The position numbers were made by a program, and so were the translations under genes. A DNA stretch of 17,041 bases from an uncultured Bacteroidales bacterium (GTDB taxonomy: Bacteria > Bacteroidota > Bacteroidia > Bacteroidales > Muribaculaceae): positions 1-17,041 of the forward strand of contig UQMZ01000060.1 in assembly GCA_900542185.1 (NCBI GenBank), written 5' to 3'. Shown piece by piece: positions 1-7,007 of the stretch; position 1 is the first letter of the stretch, and every line of letters starts with the position of its first letter. The notes under the pieces were generated by a model. It did not search any database. It had not been told where the DNA came from and was given only the letters and a program-made list of their open reading frames with translations.

Positions 1-47
1 GAGATGAGCGCTAGTCTCGTGGGCTCGGAGATGTGTATAAGAGACAG
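1..47 (+). other. Untrimmed Nextera i7-side adapter (not genomic)
   Basis: Positions 14-47 match the Illumina Nextera read-2 transposase adapter, ending in the 19-base Tn5 mosaic end (29-47). The preceding eight bases, GAGCGCTA (6-13), sit where the i7 index lies and agree with my memory of Nextera XT index N723. Bases 1-5 (GAGAT) fit the end of the P7 primer. This is library DNA. Any reading frame starting here, such as one beginning MYKRQ from a GTG at 33, has an artificial N-terminus. Confidence 0.98.
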
Positions 48-1109
48 GGTCAGGACGGGTCGTTTCTGGCCGAGTTCCTGCTCGACAAGGGCTATGACGT
101 GCATGGCACCATCCGCCGCTCGTCTGTGGACTTCCGCGAGCGTATCGCTCATCTGGAGGGCCACCCCAACTTCCATCTGCATTACGCCGACCTCGGCGAC
201 TCTATGTCTATAATACAGGTGCTTAACAAGGTGCGCCCTGACGAGGTGTACAACCTGGCGGCCCAGAGCCACGTGCAGGTCAGCTTCGACTCGCCGGAGT
301 TTACGGCGGACGTCGACGCCACGGGCGTGCTCCGCATCCTGGAAGGCATCCGCCAGTGCGGACTCGCCGACACCTGCCGCTTCTATCAGGCGTCGACGTC
401 GGAGCTGTACGGCAAGGTAGAGGAGGTGCCGCAGAACGAAAAGACGCCGTTCCATCCCTACAGTCCCTACGCGGTGGCCAAGCTCTACGGCTTCTGGATT
501 GTGAAGGAGTACCGCGAGGCGTACAACATGTTCGCCTGCTCGGGCATTCTGTTCAACCATGAGTCGGAGCGTCGCGGCGAGACGTTCGTGACACGCAAGA
601 TAACCTTAGCGGCGGCCCGCATAGCGCAGGGCAAGCAGGAGAAACTGTACTTAGGCAACCTCTCGTCGTTGCGCGACTGGGGCTATGCTCGCGACTATGT
701 GGAGTGCATGTGGCTGATCCTGCAGAACGACAAGCCGGAGGACTTCGTCATAGCTACGGGCGAGCAGCATTCGGTACGCGAGTTCTGTCTATTGGCGTTC
801 CGCCGCGCCGGCATCGAGCTGATATTCGAGGGCGAGGGCGAGAACGAGAAGGGTATCGACGCCAAGACGGGCAAGGTGCTGATCGAGGTATCGCCCGACT
901 TCTACCGTCCGACGGACGTGGTGAACCTGTGGGGCGACCCGACTAAAGCTAAAAAGGAACTGGGCTGGGATCCGAAGAAGCGCACCAGTTTCGAGCAGCT
1001 GGTGAACCTGATGGTGGACGCCGACATGGCCAAGGTGGCCGTGGAGCGCGCCGGCGAGCAGGTCAAGACCAATCTGGCTGAATACCTGGAGAAGGGCATA
1101 GTGAAGTAA
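48..1109 (+). CDS. gmd: GDP-mannose 4,6-dehydratase, 5' end missing
   Basis: Converts GDP-D-mannose to GDP-4-keto-6-deoxy-D-mannose, the first step of GDP-L-fucose synthesis in the cytoplasm. It is an extended short-chain dehydrogenase that keeps NADP(H) bound. The genomic part opens at GQDGSFLAEFL, the second half of the family's TGxTGQDG nucleotide-binding motif, so about ten N-terminal residues, including the true start, lie off the contig. The catalytic segment STSELYG is at about 391-411, with the YxxxK tyrosine at 468-470 and lysine at 480-482. Further family hallmarks are GILFNHES, RDWGYARDYV and the C-terminal FYRPTDVVNLWGDPTKAK. The stop is at 1107-1109. The remaining length (353 codons) fits a family of about 360-380 aa. 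It is first in a same-strand set with a FucP-type permease, a sugar-activating fusion and fcl. The product is clear; only the 5' end is lost. Confidence 0.97.
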   Translation, partial: GQDGSFLAEFLLDKGYDVHGTIRRSSVDFRERIAHLEGHPNFHLHYADLGDSMSIIQVLNKVRPDEVYNLAAQSHVQVSFDSPEFTADVDATGVLRILEGIRQCGLADTCRFYQASTSELYGKVEEVPQNEKTPFHPYSPYAVAKLYGFWIVKEYREAYNMFACSGILFNHESERRGETFVTRKITLAAARIAQGKQEKLYLGNLSSLRDWGYARDYVECMWLILQNDKPEDFVIATGEQHSVREFCLLAFRRAGIELIFEGEGENEKGIDAKTGKVLIEVSPDFYRPTDVVNLWGDPTKAKKELGWDPKKRTSFEQLVNLMVDADMAKVAVERAGEQVKTNLAEYLEKGIVK

Positions 1110-1128
1110 CACGCCTTATTTCAAATGC

Positions 1129-1170
1129 CCTGCGCTACTATCTTCGCGGCTGGGACAGCCTGCGCTACTA
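1129..1170. repeat. Short direct repeat between gmd and the permease gene
   Basis: The 12-mer CCTGCGCTACTA occurs at 1129-1140 and again at 1159-1170, exactly 30 bases apart, in the 100-base gap between gmd and the next gene. The frame CTG CGC TAC TAT ... CTG CGC TAC TAC reads LRYY...LRYY and stays open to a TAA inside the TTAATTAATTAAT run (1196-1208). It could be a degenerate repeat, a remnant of coding sequence or chance. I see no Bacteroidota-type promoter box and no terminator in this gap, so the next gene may be read through from gmd. Confidence 0.5.
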
Positions 1171-1209
1171 CGCAATGAAACCGGTGAAGTCGCCGTTAAT
1201 TAATTAATC

Positions 1210-2433
1210 ATGAAACGCCTTCCGTTCATACTGGTTTCGTTGCTGTTCCTGCTTTGGGGAATGGCCAACAACATGAACGACACGCTATTGGCGGCGTTCA
1301 GGCGCATCATGTCCATGAGCGACCTGCAGACGTCGCTGGTGCAGTTCGCGTTCTATGGCGCCTACTTCTGTTTCGCGCTGCCGGCGGCCATATTCATCAG
1401 CCGGCGCTCGTACAAGGCTGGCATCCTGTTAGGTCTGGCTCTATACGCGGCAGGCACCATGCTGTTCTACCCTGCCGGTCAGACGGCGTCGTATGGGTTC
1501 TTCCTGTTCGCCATCTACGTGATGGCCGGTGGATGCGCCGTGCTGGAAACCACCGCCAATCCTTACATCCTGTCGATGGGGAGCCCCGAGACGGCCACGC
1601 GCCGCCTCAACATAGCCCAGACTCTCAACCCGGTCGGGGCTATATGCGGCATATTGCTGAGCCGGCATTTCATACTGTCGGAACTGAACGCGGCCGATGC
1701 CGCGGAACGGGCGGGCATGGACTCTCAGGCCCTGGCCGCCATCCAGCAGCATGAACTGAACGCTGTGTCGGGCACATACATGCTCATAGGCGCGGTGCTG
1801 CTCGCGCTGCTTGCGGTGATAGCGGCGGTAAGGATGCCGAAGGACCGCGACTCGGGTAAGTTCGACATCCGCAGGACGTTCGGCAGGCTATGGCACAACA
1901 AGCGCTGGCGCTACGGCGTGGTGGCGCAGTTCTTCTATGTGGGCGTGCAGACGGGCGTGTGGTCGTTCACCATCCGGCTGGCAATGGACCGGCTGGGCAT
2001 AGCGGAAAAGGATGCGTCGCTGATATTCCTCTATTCCATCGTGGCGTTCACGCTGTTCCGCTTCCTGTTCACGTGGCTGATGGGCTACGTCAGGCCGGTT
2101 AAGCTGCTGCGTGTGGCGGCGGTGGCGGCCATCGGCTGCACGTTGGGCGTAATATACGGCACGGGCTGGGCGTCGGTTTGGGCATTGGTGGGCATTTCGG
2201 CGTGCATGTCGCTGATGTTCCCCACCATATACGGTATCGCGCTGGAGGGCGTGACTGGCGACGACGCGAAGCTTGCGGCGTCCGGACTGATCATGGCCAT
2301 CCTTGGCGGAGCGCTCATCACGCCGCTGCAGGCTATGGTGTCGGACAGTGCCGGCATAGGCTCCTCGTTCTGGGTGCCCGCAGCTTGCTTCGTCTGCGTA
2401 TTGGCATACGCCTCAATGCGATATTCACGTTAA
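1210..2433 (+). CDS. fucP: FucP-type sugar:H+ symporter (major facilitator superfamily)
   Basis: An inner-membrane transporter of 407 aa, predicted to have twelve helices and to bring in L-fucose or a similar sugar with protons. The FucP signature is strong: LWGMANNMNDTLL at residues 15-27, with Asp24 aligning with the proton-coupling Asp46 of E. coli FucP, and VLETTANPYI at 111-120, with Glu113 aligning with Glu135. SYKAGILLGLALYAAGTMLFYP (67-88) and RLNIAQTLNPVGAI also follow the family. The length is close to family members of about 410-440 aa. The start at 1210 directly precedes the first hydrophobic helix, and the upstream TTAATTAATTAATC is AT-rich as is usual here. The stop is 7 bases before the kinase fusion gene, indicating one operon. 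Sugar specificity cannot be read from sequence; close relatives also carry glucose, galactose or other hexoses. Confidence 0.88.
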   Translation: MKRLPFILVSLLFLLWGMANNMNDTLLAAFRRIMSMSDLQTSLVQFAFYGAYFCFALPAAIFISRRSYKAGILLGLALYAAGTMLFYPAGQTASYGFFLFAIYVMAGGCAVLETTANPYILSMGSPETATRRLNIAQTLNPVGAICGILLSRHFILSELNAADAAERAGMDSQALAAIQQHELNAVSGTYMLIGAVLLALLAVIAAVRMPKDRDSGKFDIRRTFGRLWHNKRWRYGVVAQFFYVGVQTGVWSFTIRLAMDRLGIAEKDASLIFLYSIVAFTLFRFLFTWLMGYVRPVKLLRVAAVAAIGCTLGVIYGTGWASVWALVGISACMSLMFPTIYGIALEGVTGDDAKLAASGLIMAILGGALITPLQAMVSDSAGIGSSFWVPAACFVCVLAYASMRYSR

Positions 2434-2440
2434 TACAAAT

Positions 2441-3598
2441 ATGAAGAAGAAAGTATTCGTCTCGGGATGCTACGACATGCTCCATTCGGGGCACGTGGCG
2501 TTCTTCAAGGAGGCGTCGCGTTACGGCGACCTGTATGTGGGCATCGGCTCGGACAAGACCATCGAGGAGCTGAAGCACCGCAAGACGGTTTATTCGGAAA
2601 AGGAACGCCTGTATATGGTCAAGGCCATCCGCTATGTGACGGATGCCTTCATCAATACGGGCAGCGGCATGCTTGACTTCGTGGAGACGATGGATGCCGT
2701 GCATCCCGACGTGTTCGTGGTGAACTCCGACGGCGGCAGCGACGAGAAGCGCCGGCTGTGCGCGGAGCGCGGCATAGAGTATGTCGAGCTGAACCGTGTG
2801 CCGGACGCGGGCCTGGAGGCGCGTTCCACCACCTCGCTGCGCAGCGAGGTGAAGTCCCATCTCCCCTACCGCATCGACATCGCGGGCACGTGGATCGACC
2901 AGCCGTACGTGTCGCAGCACGGCGCCGGATGGGCCATCACCGTATCCATCGAGCCGACGCACGAGTTCATGGAGCGCGGAGGCATGTCTACCTCCACGCG
3001 CAACGCGGCGAAAAGAATCTGGCCATACGAACTGCCGGACTATAACGAGGAGATGCTGGCGCGCCTGCTGTTCTGCTTCGAGAACGACCCGGAAAACAAG
3101 GGCCATGTCTCGGGAGCCCAGGATGCCATAGGCATCTGCATGTCGGGGCTGACGCGCCATCATTACGACGGCCGGTACTGGCCCGACCGCATCGAGTCGT
3201 GCCACGACGAGGAGACGCTGGCATGGCTGGAGCGACACATCGTATTGGTACCCATGTTCCCGCGCCGACCGGGCTGCTCGGTGGTGGAGGGCAAGGACAT
3301 CACGCCCGACAAAGTGCGGGCGCTGACCGACGCGGCCGACCGCTGCTGGGACGCCATAATGCGCCGGGACCTCGGCGACTTCGCCGAGGCGTTCCGCGAT
3401 TCGTTCAACGCGCAGACGGCCATGTTCCCGGCCATGATGCAGCCGGGGGTTGCGGAATGTATCGACGCCATTCGCGACAAGGCGCTGGCCTGGAAGATGC
3501 TCGGCGCCGGTGGCGGCGGTCATCTGGCGCTCGTATTGCCGGACAACGCAGAGCTCGCTCCCGACATGATTCCGGTCAAGATAAGGCGCAAGCTATAA
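2441..3598 (+). CDS. Nucleotidyltransferase - GHMP sugar kinase fusion (putative sugar activation enzyme)
   Basis: A 385-aa protein with two catalytic modules. Residues 1 to about 138 are a cytidylyltransferase-like domain: VFVSGCYDMLHSGHVAFF carries the HxGH motif (H15, H18), and RSTTSLR (128-134) matches the second nucleotide-binding motif. Residues from about 141 to 385 are a compact GHMP kinase. Motif 1 is PYRIDIAGTWIDQP (142-155), close to the RIDL(S/A)GGW(S/T)DTP motif of fucokinase and heptose kinases. A degenerate motif 2, RGGMSTSTRNAAK, is at 179-191, then SGAQDA at 224-229, and motif 3, KMLGAGGGGHLALVL, at 352-366. The kinase part is shorter than usual. The natural reading is phosphorylation of a sugar followed by NDP-sugar formation. 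Bacteroides Fkp does this for fucose but uses a different pyrophosphorylase fold; HldE pairs a similar transferase with a PfkB-type kinase. The gene lies 7 bases after the fucP-type gene and before fcl, so the substrate may be fucose or another deoxy or heptose sugar. Domains are secure; substrate and nucleotide are unknown. Confidence 0.85.
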   Translation: MKKKVFVSGCYDMLHSGHVAFFKEASRYGDLYVGIGSDKTIEELKHRKTVYSEKERLYMVKAIRYVTDAFINTGSGMLDFVETMDAVHPDVFVVNSDGGSDEKRRLCAERGIEYVELNRVPDAGLEARSTTSLRSEVKSHLPYRIDIAGTWIDQPYVSQHGAGWAITVSIEPTHEFMERGGMSTSTRNAAKRIWPYELPDYNEEMLARLLFCFENDPENKGHVSGAQDAIGICMSGLTRHHYDGRYWPDRIESCHDEETLAWLERHIVLVPMFPRRPGCSVVEGKDITPDKVRALTDAADRCWDAIMRRDLGDFAEAFRDSFNAQTAMFPAMMQPGVAECIDAIRDKALAWKMLGAGGGGHLALVLPDNAELAPDMIPVKIRRKL

Positions 3599-3662
3599 AC
3601 GGTCGACGGAGACGTCTCGCCTCAGGCCGACACGAACATGAATAGGAATTATTTAAGACATA

Positions 3663-4604
3663 ATGGAAAAGAATTCTAAAATATATGTGGCGGGGCACCG
3701 TGGAATGGTGGGCTCGGCCATAGTCCGCGAGCTGAAACGCCAGGGTTACGACAACATCATTACCCGCACCCACAGCGAGCTGGACCTGATAAACCAGCAG
3801 GCCGTGAATGATTTCTTCGCGGCCGAAAAACCGGAATACGTCTTTCTGGCGGCGGCCAAGGTGGGCGGAATCATCGCCAACCGCAACCATCTGGCCGACT
3901 TCATGTACGACAACATGATGCTGGAGATGAACGTGATAAACGCGGCATGGCGCAACGGCTGCAAGAAACTGGAGTTTCTCGGCTCGTCGTGCATCTACCC
4001 GCGCATGGCGCCGCAGCCCATGCCGGAATCGTGTCTGCTGACCTCGCCTCTTGAACAGACCAACGAGGCATACGCACTGGCCAAGATAAGCGGCCTGAAA
4101 TACTGCGAGTACCTGAACCGTCAGTACGGCACCGACTACATATCGGTGATGCCCACCAACCTGTATGGCCCCAACGACAACTATCACCCCGAGCACTCGC
4201 ACGTGCTGCCGGCCCTGATACGCCGTTTCCACGAGGCAAAGGAACAGGGCCTCGACGAGGTGACATGCTGGGGCGACGGCAGCCCGTTGCGCGAATTCCT
4301 GTATGTAGACGACCTGGCCAACCTGTGCGTGTTCCTGATGAACAATTACTCAGGCAACGAGACCGTGAACGCCGGTACGGGCAAAGAGCTGACCATCAAG
4401 GAGCTGACGGAACTGGTGGCCGACATCGTGGGCTACAGGGGACGCATACTGTGGGACACCACGCGTCCGAACGGCACCCCGCGCAAACTGCTGGACGTGA
4501 GCAAGGCCACGGCCTTGGGCTGGACCTACAGCACGGAGCTGTCCGACGGCATCCGTCTGGCTTACGACGACTTCCTGCACAACCCCATGCGAGCTGAGAG
4601 ATAA
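3663..4604 (+). CDS. fcl: GDP-L-fucose synthase (GDP-4-keto-6-deoxymannose 3,5-epimerase-4-reductase)
   Basis: Carries out the epimerisation and NADPH reduction that turn the Gmd product into GDP-L-fucose. The 313-aa length is typical. It has an N-terminal Rossmann motif, GHRGMVGS (11-18). The catalytic residues match E. coli GMER (Ser107, Cys109, Tyr136, Lys140, His179), here Ser108, Cys110, Tyr137 and Lys141 in YALAK, and His180 in HSHVLPALIRRFHEAK. TNLYGPNDNYHPEHSHVLPA and GDGSPLREFLYVDDLA are further family hallmarks. The start ATG follows an A/T-rich ATTTAAGACATA. The 64-base gap before it shows no promoter box, so it probably belongs to the transcript with the kinase fusion. Usually gmd and fcl adjoin; here a permease and the fusion gene lie between them. 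The gene converges on the GH97 gene with only 6 bases between stops. Confidence 0.96.
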   Translation: MEKNSKIYVAGHRGMVGSAIVRELKRQGYDNIITRTHSELDLINQQAVNDFFAAEKPEYVFLAAAKVGGIIANRNHLADFMYDNMMLEMNVINAAWRNGCKKLEFLGSSCIYPRMAPQPMPESCLLTSPLEQTNEAYALAKISGLKYCEYLNRQYGTDYISVMPTNLYGPNDNYHPEHSHVLPALIRRFHEAKEQGLDEVTCWGDGSPLREFLYVDDLANLCVFLMNNYSGNETVNAGTGKELTIKELTELVADIVGYRGRILWDTTRPNGTPRKLLDVSKATALGWTYSTELSDGIRLAYDDFLHNPMRAER

Positions 4605-4610
4605 GGGATT

Positions 4611-6524
4611 CTATCTGCTGCCGACCAGCACGAAGCCCTCGCCTTTGGCAAGCTTGATCTTGATGGCTTTCTTGCCTTTGATCTCCTGGCTCTTGAGGCG
4701 GTCGCCCTTCTTGGCGTGACTGTCGGTGATGAGCGTGTACTTCATGGCGGGGTCGAGCTTGTCGAACGTGACGGTACGCGTCTCCTCCTCTGCATTTATG
4801 CCGGCGGTATAGGTCTGGTCGCCGGCAGTGCGCGTCAGCACCACATACTTGCCGGGATAGCCCTCGAAAAACTCGGTGTCGTCCCAGCGCGTGGGGACGC
4901 CGCGCATGAAGTCGAGGGCGGTCTTGTTCTCATCGGTCAGGTTGTCGGGGGAAAGAGCGAAGTTTTGCTGCGGACTCTGGAACAATACGGCCGTAGCGAT
5001 CTGGAAGGCGTCGCTGGTGCGCCGCTCGTTGCCCTTGGCGTCGCTGCGGTGCATGCGCTTGTTAAGGAACGTTCCGCCATATTCCATTGATCCTGCGGCG
5101 TTGCGGATGAAGGGATGCAACGCGCTGGACACGGCCTCGCGGTCGCAGAATTCCTGAGAGAAAATCATATTCTCGGAGGCGAGCACTGCCTCGGAACCGA
5201 TGTAGTTTGGGAACATCCGCTCCCAGCCGCGTGGCATGGTGCACCCGTGGAATATCACCATGATGCCGAAATCGTTGGCGTCGGTCAGTATGGCTTCGTA
5301 CAGACGCATGGTCTCCTGCTTGTCGCCGCCGAAGAAGTCCACCTTGATGGCCTTCACTCCGTTGTCCTTGAGCCACTGCATCTCCTGACGCCGGATGCGA
5401 GGATTCTCCATCCTGTTGATGGGACCCTGCACTATATCGTTCCAGTAACCGCTGCTGCTGTACCATATTATGGGCTCCACGCCCTGCGTGCGGCTATACT
5501 CTATGAATTCTTCCATCCCTTTGCGGCCCAGGTTGTTGTCCCACCAGTTGTCGACCAAAGTATATTCGAAACCCATTTCCTTGGCCAGGCGCACGTATTC
5601 GCGCAGGTCGCGGTCGTTGATGCTGTCGTCCTGCCAGAGTATCCAGCTCCATGTGCCACGCGCGGGATCATACTGACGGTTGGCGCCGTATATCGGCGCC
5701 ACCACATCCCAGGGGATGGTGGTCTCCACTATCGGCTTGAGGGTCTTGGCGGCAGTGACGGTGCGCCACGGCGTGGCACCTGGAAGGGCGAACGCCGGCT
5801 CGATTGTGCCGTTGCCGTTGTTTTCCTCGGCCATGGGGAACTCCAGACGGAACAGTCCGTTGTCGGAATCGGAAAGGCGGCTGCCACAATAATCGCGGTT
5901 TACGCCGGTCTCGGTGACTAATACCCACCCCTTGTCTCCGACACGGAACAGACCTGGGAAAGTGAACCCGTGTCCGTACTGCGACTTCGTGTCTATCGGC
6001 GCGTCGGTGATATAATATTCCTCATAACTGGGCTTGGTGCGCTTCCAGCCAATCATGGCGTCGCTCTGGGGCGTGAGGAAAAGGGAGGTCTGCTTCGGGA
6101 ACGCGAAACCTGTAGCCTCGCGCATCACGCGCACAGACCCGCGGTCTTTCTGATGCGGCAGCGTGTAACGGAAAGCCATGTCGTTGTCGGTCAGCACTAA
6201 TTCGATACCCATGCGCCATCCCTGCGGATTCACGAACGGTATCCGGGCCTTTACGGCCCGCTTGTTGACGGTCTTCTTCTTGATGCGGTCCAGCGAATAA
6301 CTTATCACGGTGTCCTTGACCTGGACTGCACCGGCAGGACGGAGGTTTGTGGCCAGGTCGGCGTAATCGGTAACGAGACCGAGCGGAGACGGCGACACGA
6401 GTGTGTCTTTATCAACTATGACGCAATAGGTTAGAGCCGGGCCGACGGTGTCGATGGAAACCGAGAGGCTTCCCGGGCCGGCGATGTTGAGCGCCGCGGC
6501 TGCGGCGAGGATCATGATGTTCAT
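4611..6524 (-). CDS. Glycoside hydrolase family 97, retaining type (probable alpha-galactosidase or related)
   Basis: A 637-aa exported glycosidase. The first ~18 residues (MNIMILAAAAALNIAGPG) look like a short signal peptide with an unusual lack of basic residues, so export is probable but not sure. Residues ~19-270 form the N-terminal beta-sandwich of GH97 (SPSPLG, WKRTKPSYEEYY), ~275-540 the barrel (WSWILWQDD, YTLVDNWWD, VKAIKVDFFGGDKQ, VIFHGCTMPRGWERMFPN), and the rest the C-terminal beta domain ending FVLVGSR. Asp396 in KVDF sits where retaining GH97 enzymes (BT1871 type) have the nucleophile. Glu451, 55 residues on as in BT1871 (Asp415/Glu470), would be the acid/base; Glu445 lies nearby. 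This argues against the inverting SusB alpha-glucosidase class. A Bacteroidota promoter lies ~50 bases upstream of the ATG. No SusC/D genes are nearby, so it is not in a visible polysaccharide utilisation locus. Confidence 0.93.
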   Translation of the reverse strand: MNIMILAAAAALNIAGPGSLSVSIDTVGPALTYCVIVDKDTLVSPSPLGLVTDYADLATNLRPAGAVQVKDTVISYSLDRIKKKTVNKRAVKARIPFVNPQGWRMGIELVLTDNDMAFRYTLPHQKDRGSVRVMREATGFAFPKQTSLFLTPQSDAMIGWKRTKPSYEEYYITDAPIDTKSQYGHGFTFPGLFRVGDKGWVLVTETGVNRDYCGSRLSDSDNGLFRLEFPMAEENNGNGTIEPAFALPGATPWRTVTAAKTLKPIVETTIPWDVVAPIYGANRQYDPARGTWSWILWQDDSINDRDLREYVRLAKEMGFEYTLVDNWWDNNLGRKGMEEFIEYSRTQGVEPIIWYSSSGYWNDIVQGPINRMENPRIRRQEMQWLKDNGVKAIKVDFFGGDKQETMRLYEAILTDANDFGIMVIFHGCTMPRGWERMFPNYIGSEAVLASENMIFSQEFCDREAVSSALHPFIRNAAGSMEYGGTFLNKRMHRSDAKGNERRTSDAFQIATAVLFQSPQQNFALSPDNLTDENKTALDFMRGVPTRWDDTEFFEGYPGKYVVLTRTAGDQTYTAGINAEEETRTVTFDKLDPAMKYTLITDSHAKKGDRLKSQEIKGKKAIKIKLAKGEGFVLVGSR

Positions 6525-6576
6525 ATAGGGTTTATGGTTTAGGTTTAAGGCTTAGATAAGTGCGGAGAGTGTAATG

Positions 6577-6607
6577 CAAAATTAACAACAAAATCGCGGA
6601 CTGCAAA
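6577..6607 (-). promoter_or_regulatory. Predicted promoter of the GH97 gene
   Basis: Read on the minus strand, TTTG (6607-6604) is followed after 19 bases by TAATTTTG (6584-6577), matching the Bacteroidota -33 TTTG and -7 TAnnTTTG boxes. Transcription would start near 6574 and give a leader of about 50 bases before the ATG at 6524. Confidence 0.7.
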
Positions 6608-6695
6608 ATTTACATGAGATACAGGTCTATTTCAGGCGATGCTTAGGTTCGGATATAGGCTGCGGTACACAAAAATGAAAAAAAATTACGAATGT

Positions 6696-6727
6696 TTTGG
6701 TGGAATGACAAAGTTTTTGTAATTTTG
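6696..6727 (+). promoter_or_regulatory. Predicted promoter of tRNA-Asn
   Basis: TTTG (6696-6699), a 20-base spacer and TAATTTTG (6720-6727) match the Bacteroidota consensus. The start would be near 6731, about 38 bases before the mature tRNA. It is divergent from the GH97 promoter; the 244 bases from 6525 to 6768 hold these two promoters and nothing else that I recognise. Confidence 0.75.
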
Positions 6728-6768
6728 CAGAGTCAAAACGGGAAGCCTACGGGCTGAACGTAATGCAA

Positions 6769-6842
6769 GCTTCAGTAGCTCAGTTGGTTAGAGCACCTGA
6801 CTGTTAATCAGGGGGTCGTTGGTTCAAGCCCATCCTGAAGCG
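6769..6842 (+). tRNA. tRNA-Asn (anticodon GTT)
   Basis: A full cloverleaf can be folded. The acceptor stem is GCTTCAG (6769-6775) with CTGAAGC (6835-6841) and discriminator G6842. The D stem is GCTC/GAGC, and the anticodon stem CCTGA/TCAGG encloses loop CTGTTAA with anticodon GTT. The variable loop is GGGTC and the T loop TTCAAGC. The T stem GTTGG/CCATC has one T-T mismatch (6819 with 6833). CCA is not encoded and must be added after transcription. The gene is a single unit with its own promoter and terminator. Confidence 0.97.
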
Positions 6843-6844
6843 CG

Positions 6845-6879
6845 AAATGGCGGCGAAGTGATTCGCCGCCATTTTTCTT
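6845..6879 (+). terminator. Rho-independent terminator after tRNA-Asn
   Basis: AAATGGCGGCGAA (6845-6857) pairs over 13 bases with TTCGCCGCCATTT (6862-6874) around the loop GTGA, followed by a T-rich tail (TTCTT). It starts three bases after the tRNA. Its tail overlaps the -33 box of the rpsO promoter. Confidence 0.92.
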
Positions 6880-6908
6880 GCTTTTCTCGAAAAAAAGTTG
6901 TAATTTTG
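6878..6908 (+). promoter_or_regulatory. Predicted promoter of rpsO (and probably rplU-rpmA)
   Basis: TTG (6878-6880), a 20-base spacer and TAATTTTG (6901-6908) fit the Bacteroidota consensus. The start near 6912 leaves a leader of about 96 bases before the rpsO ATG at 7008, long enough to hold an S15-responsive element, though I cannot identify a known one. Confidence 0.72.
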
Positions 6909-7007
6909 CAACGCTTTTTGAGCAAACGGCCCTGCGGCAATGGAGAAGCCACAATGAACGTTTCGAATAAAAGCCTATTTAACAACATTTTAAACATTAT
7001 CTCCATT

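Noticed and set aside
29..47. Tn5 mosaic ends at both ends of the window, which might suggest a transposon
   Set aside because: They continue into Illumina sequencing-primer and index sequence, so they come from library preparation.
789..1112. Long reading frames opposite gmd, the kinase fusion, tamB and tamL (for example 2333-3523 and 9209-11125 on the minus strand)
   Set aside because: They lack stops only because of the GC-rich codon pattern of the real gene on the other strand; they show no family motifs and no promoter or start context.
3609..3618. Palindrome GAGACGTCTC between the kinase fusion and fcl as a terminator or operator
   Set aside because: It has no loop and no T tract, and a single 10-base palindrome is not enough to call an operator.
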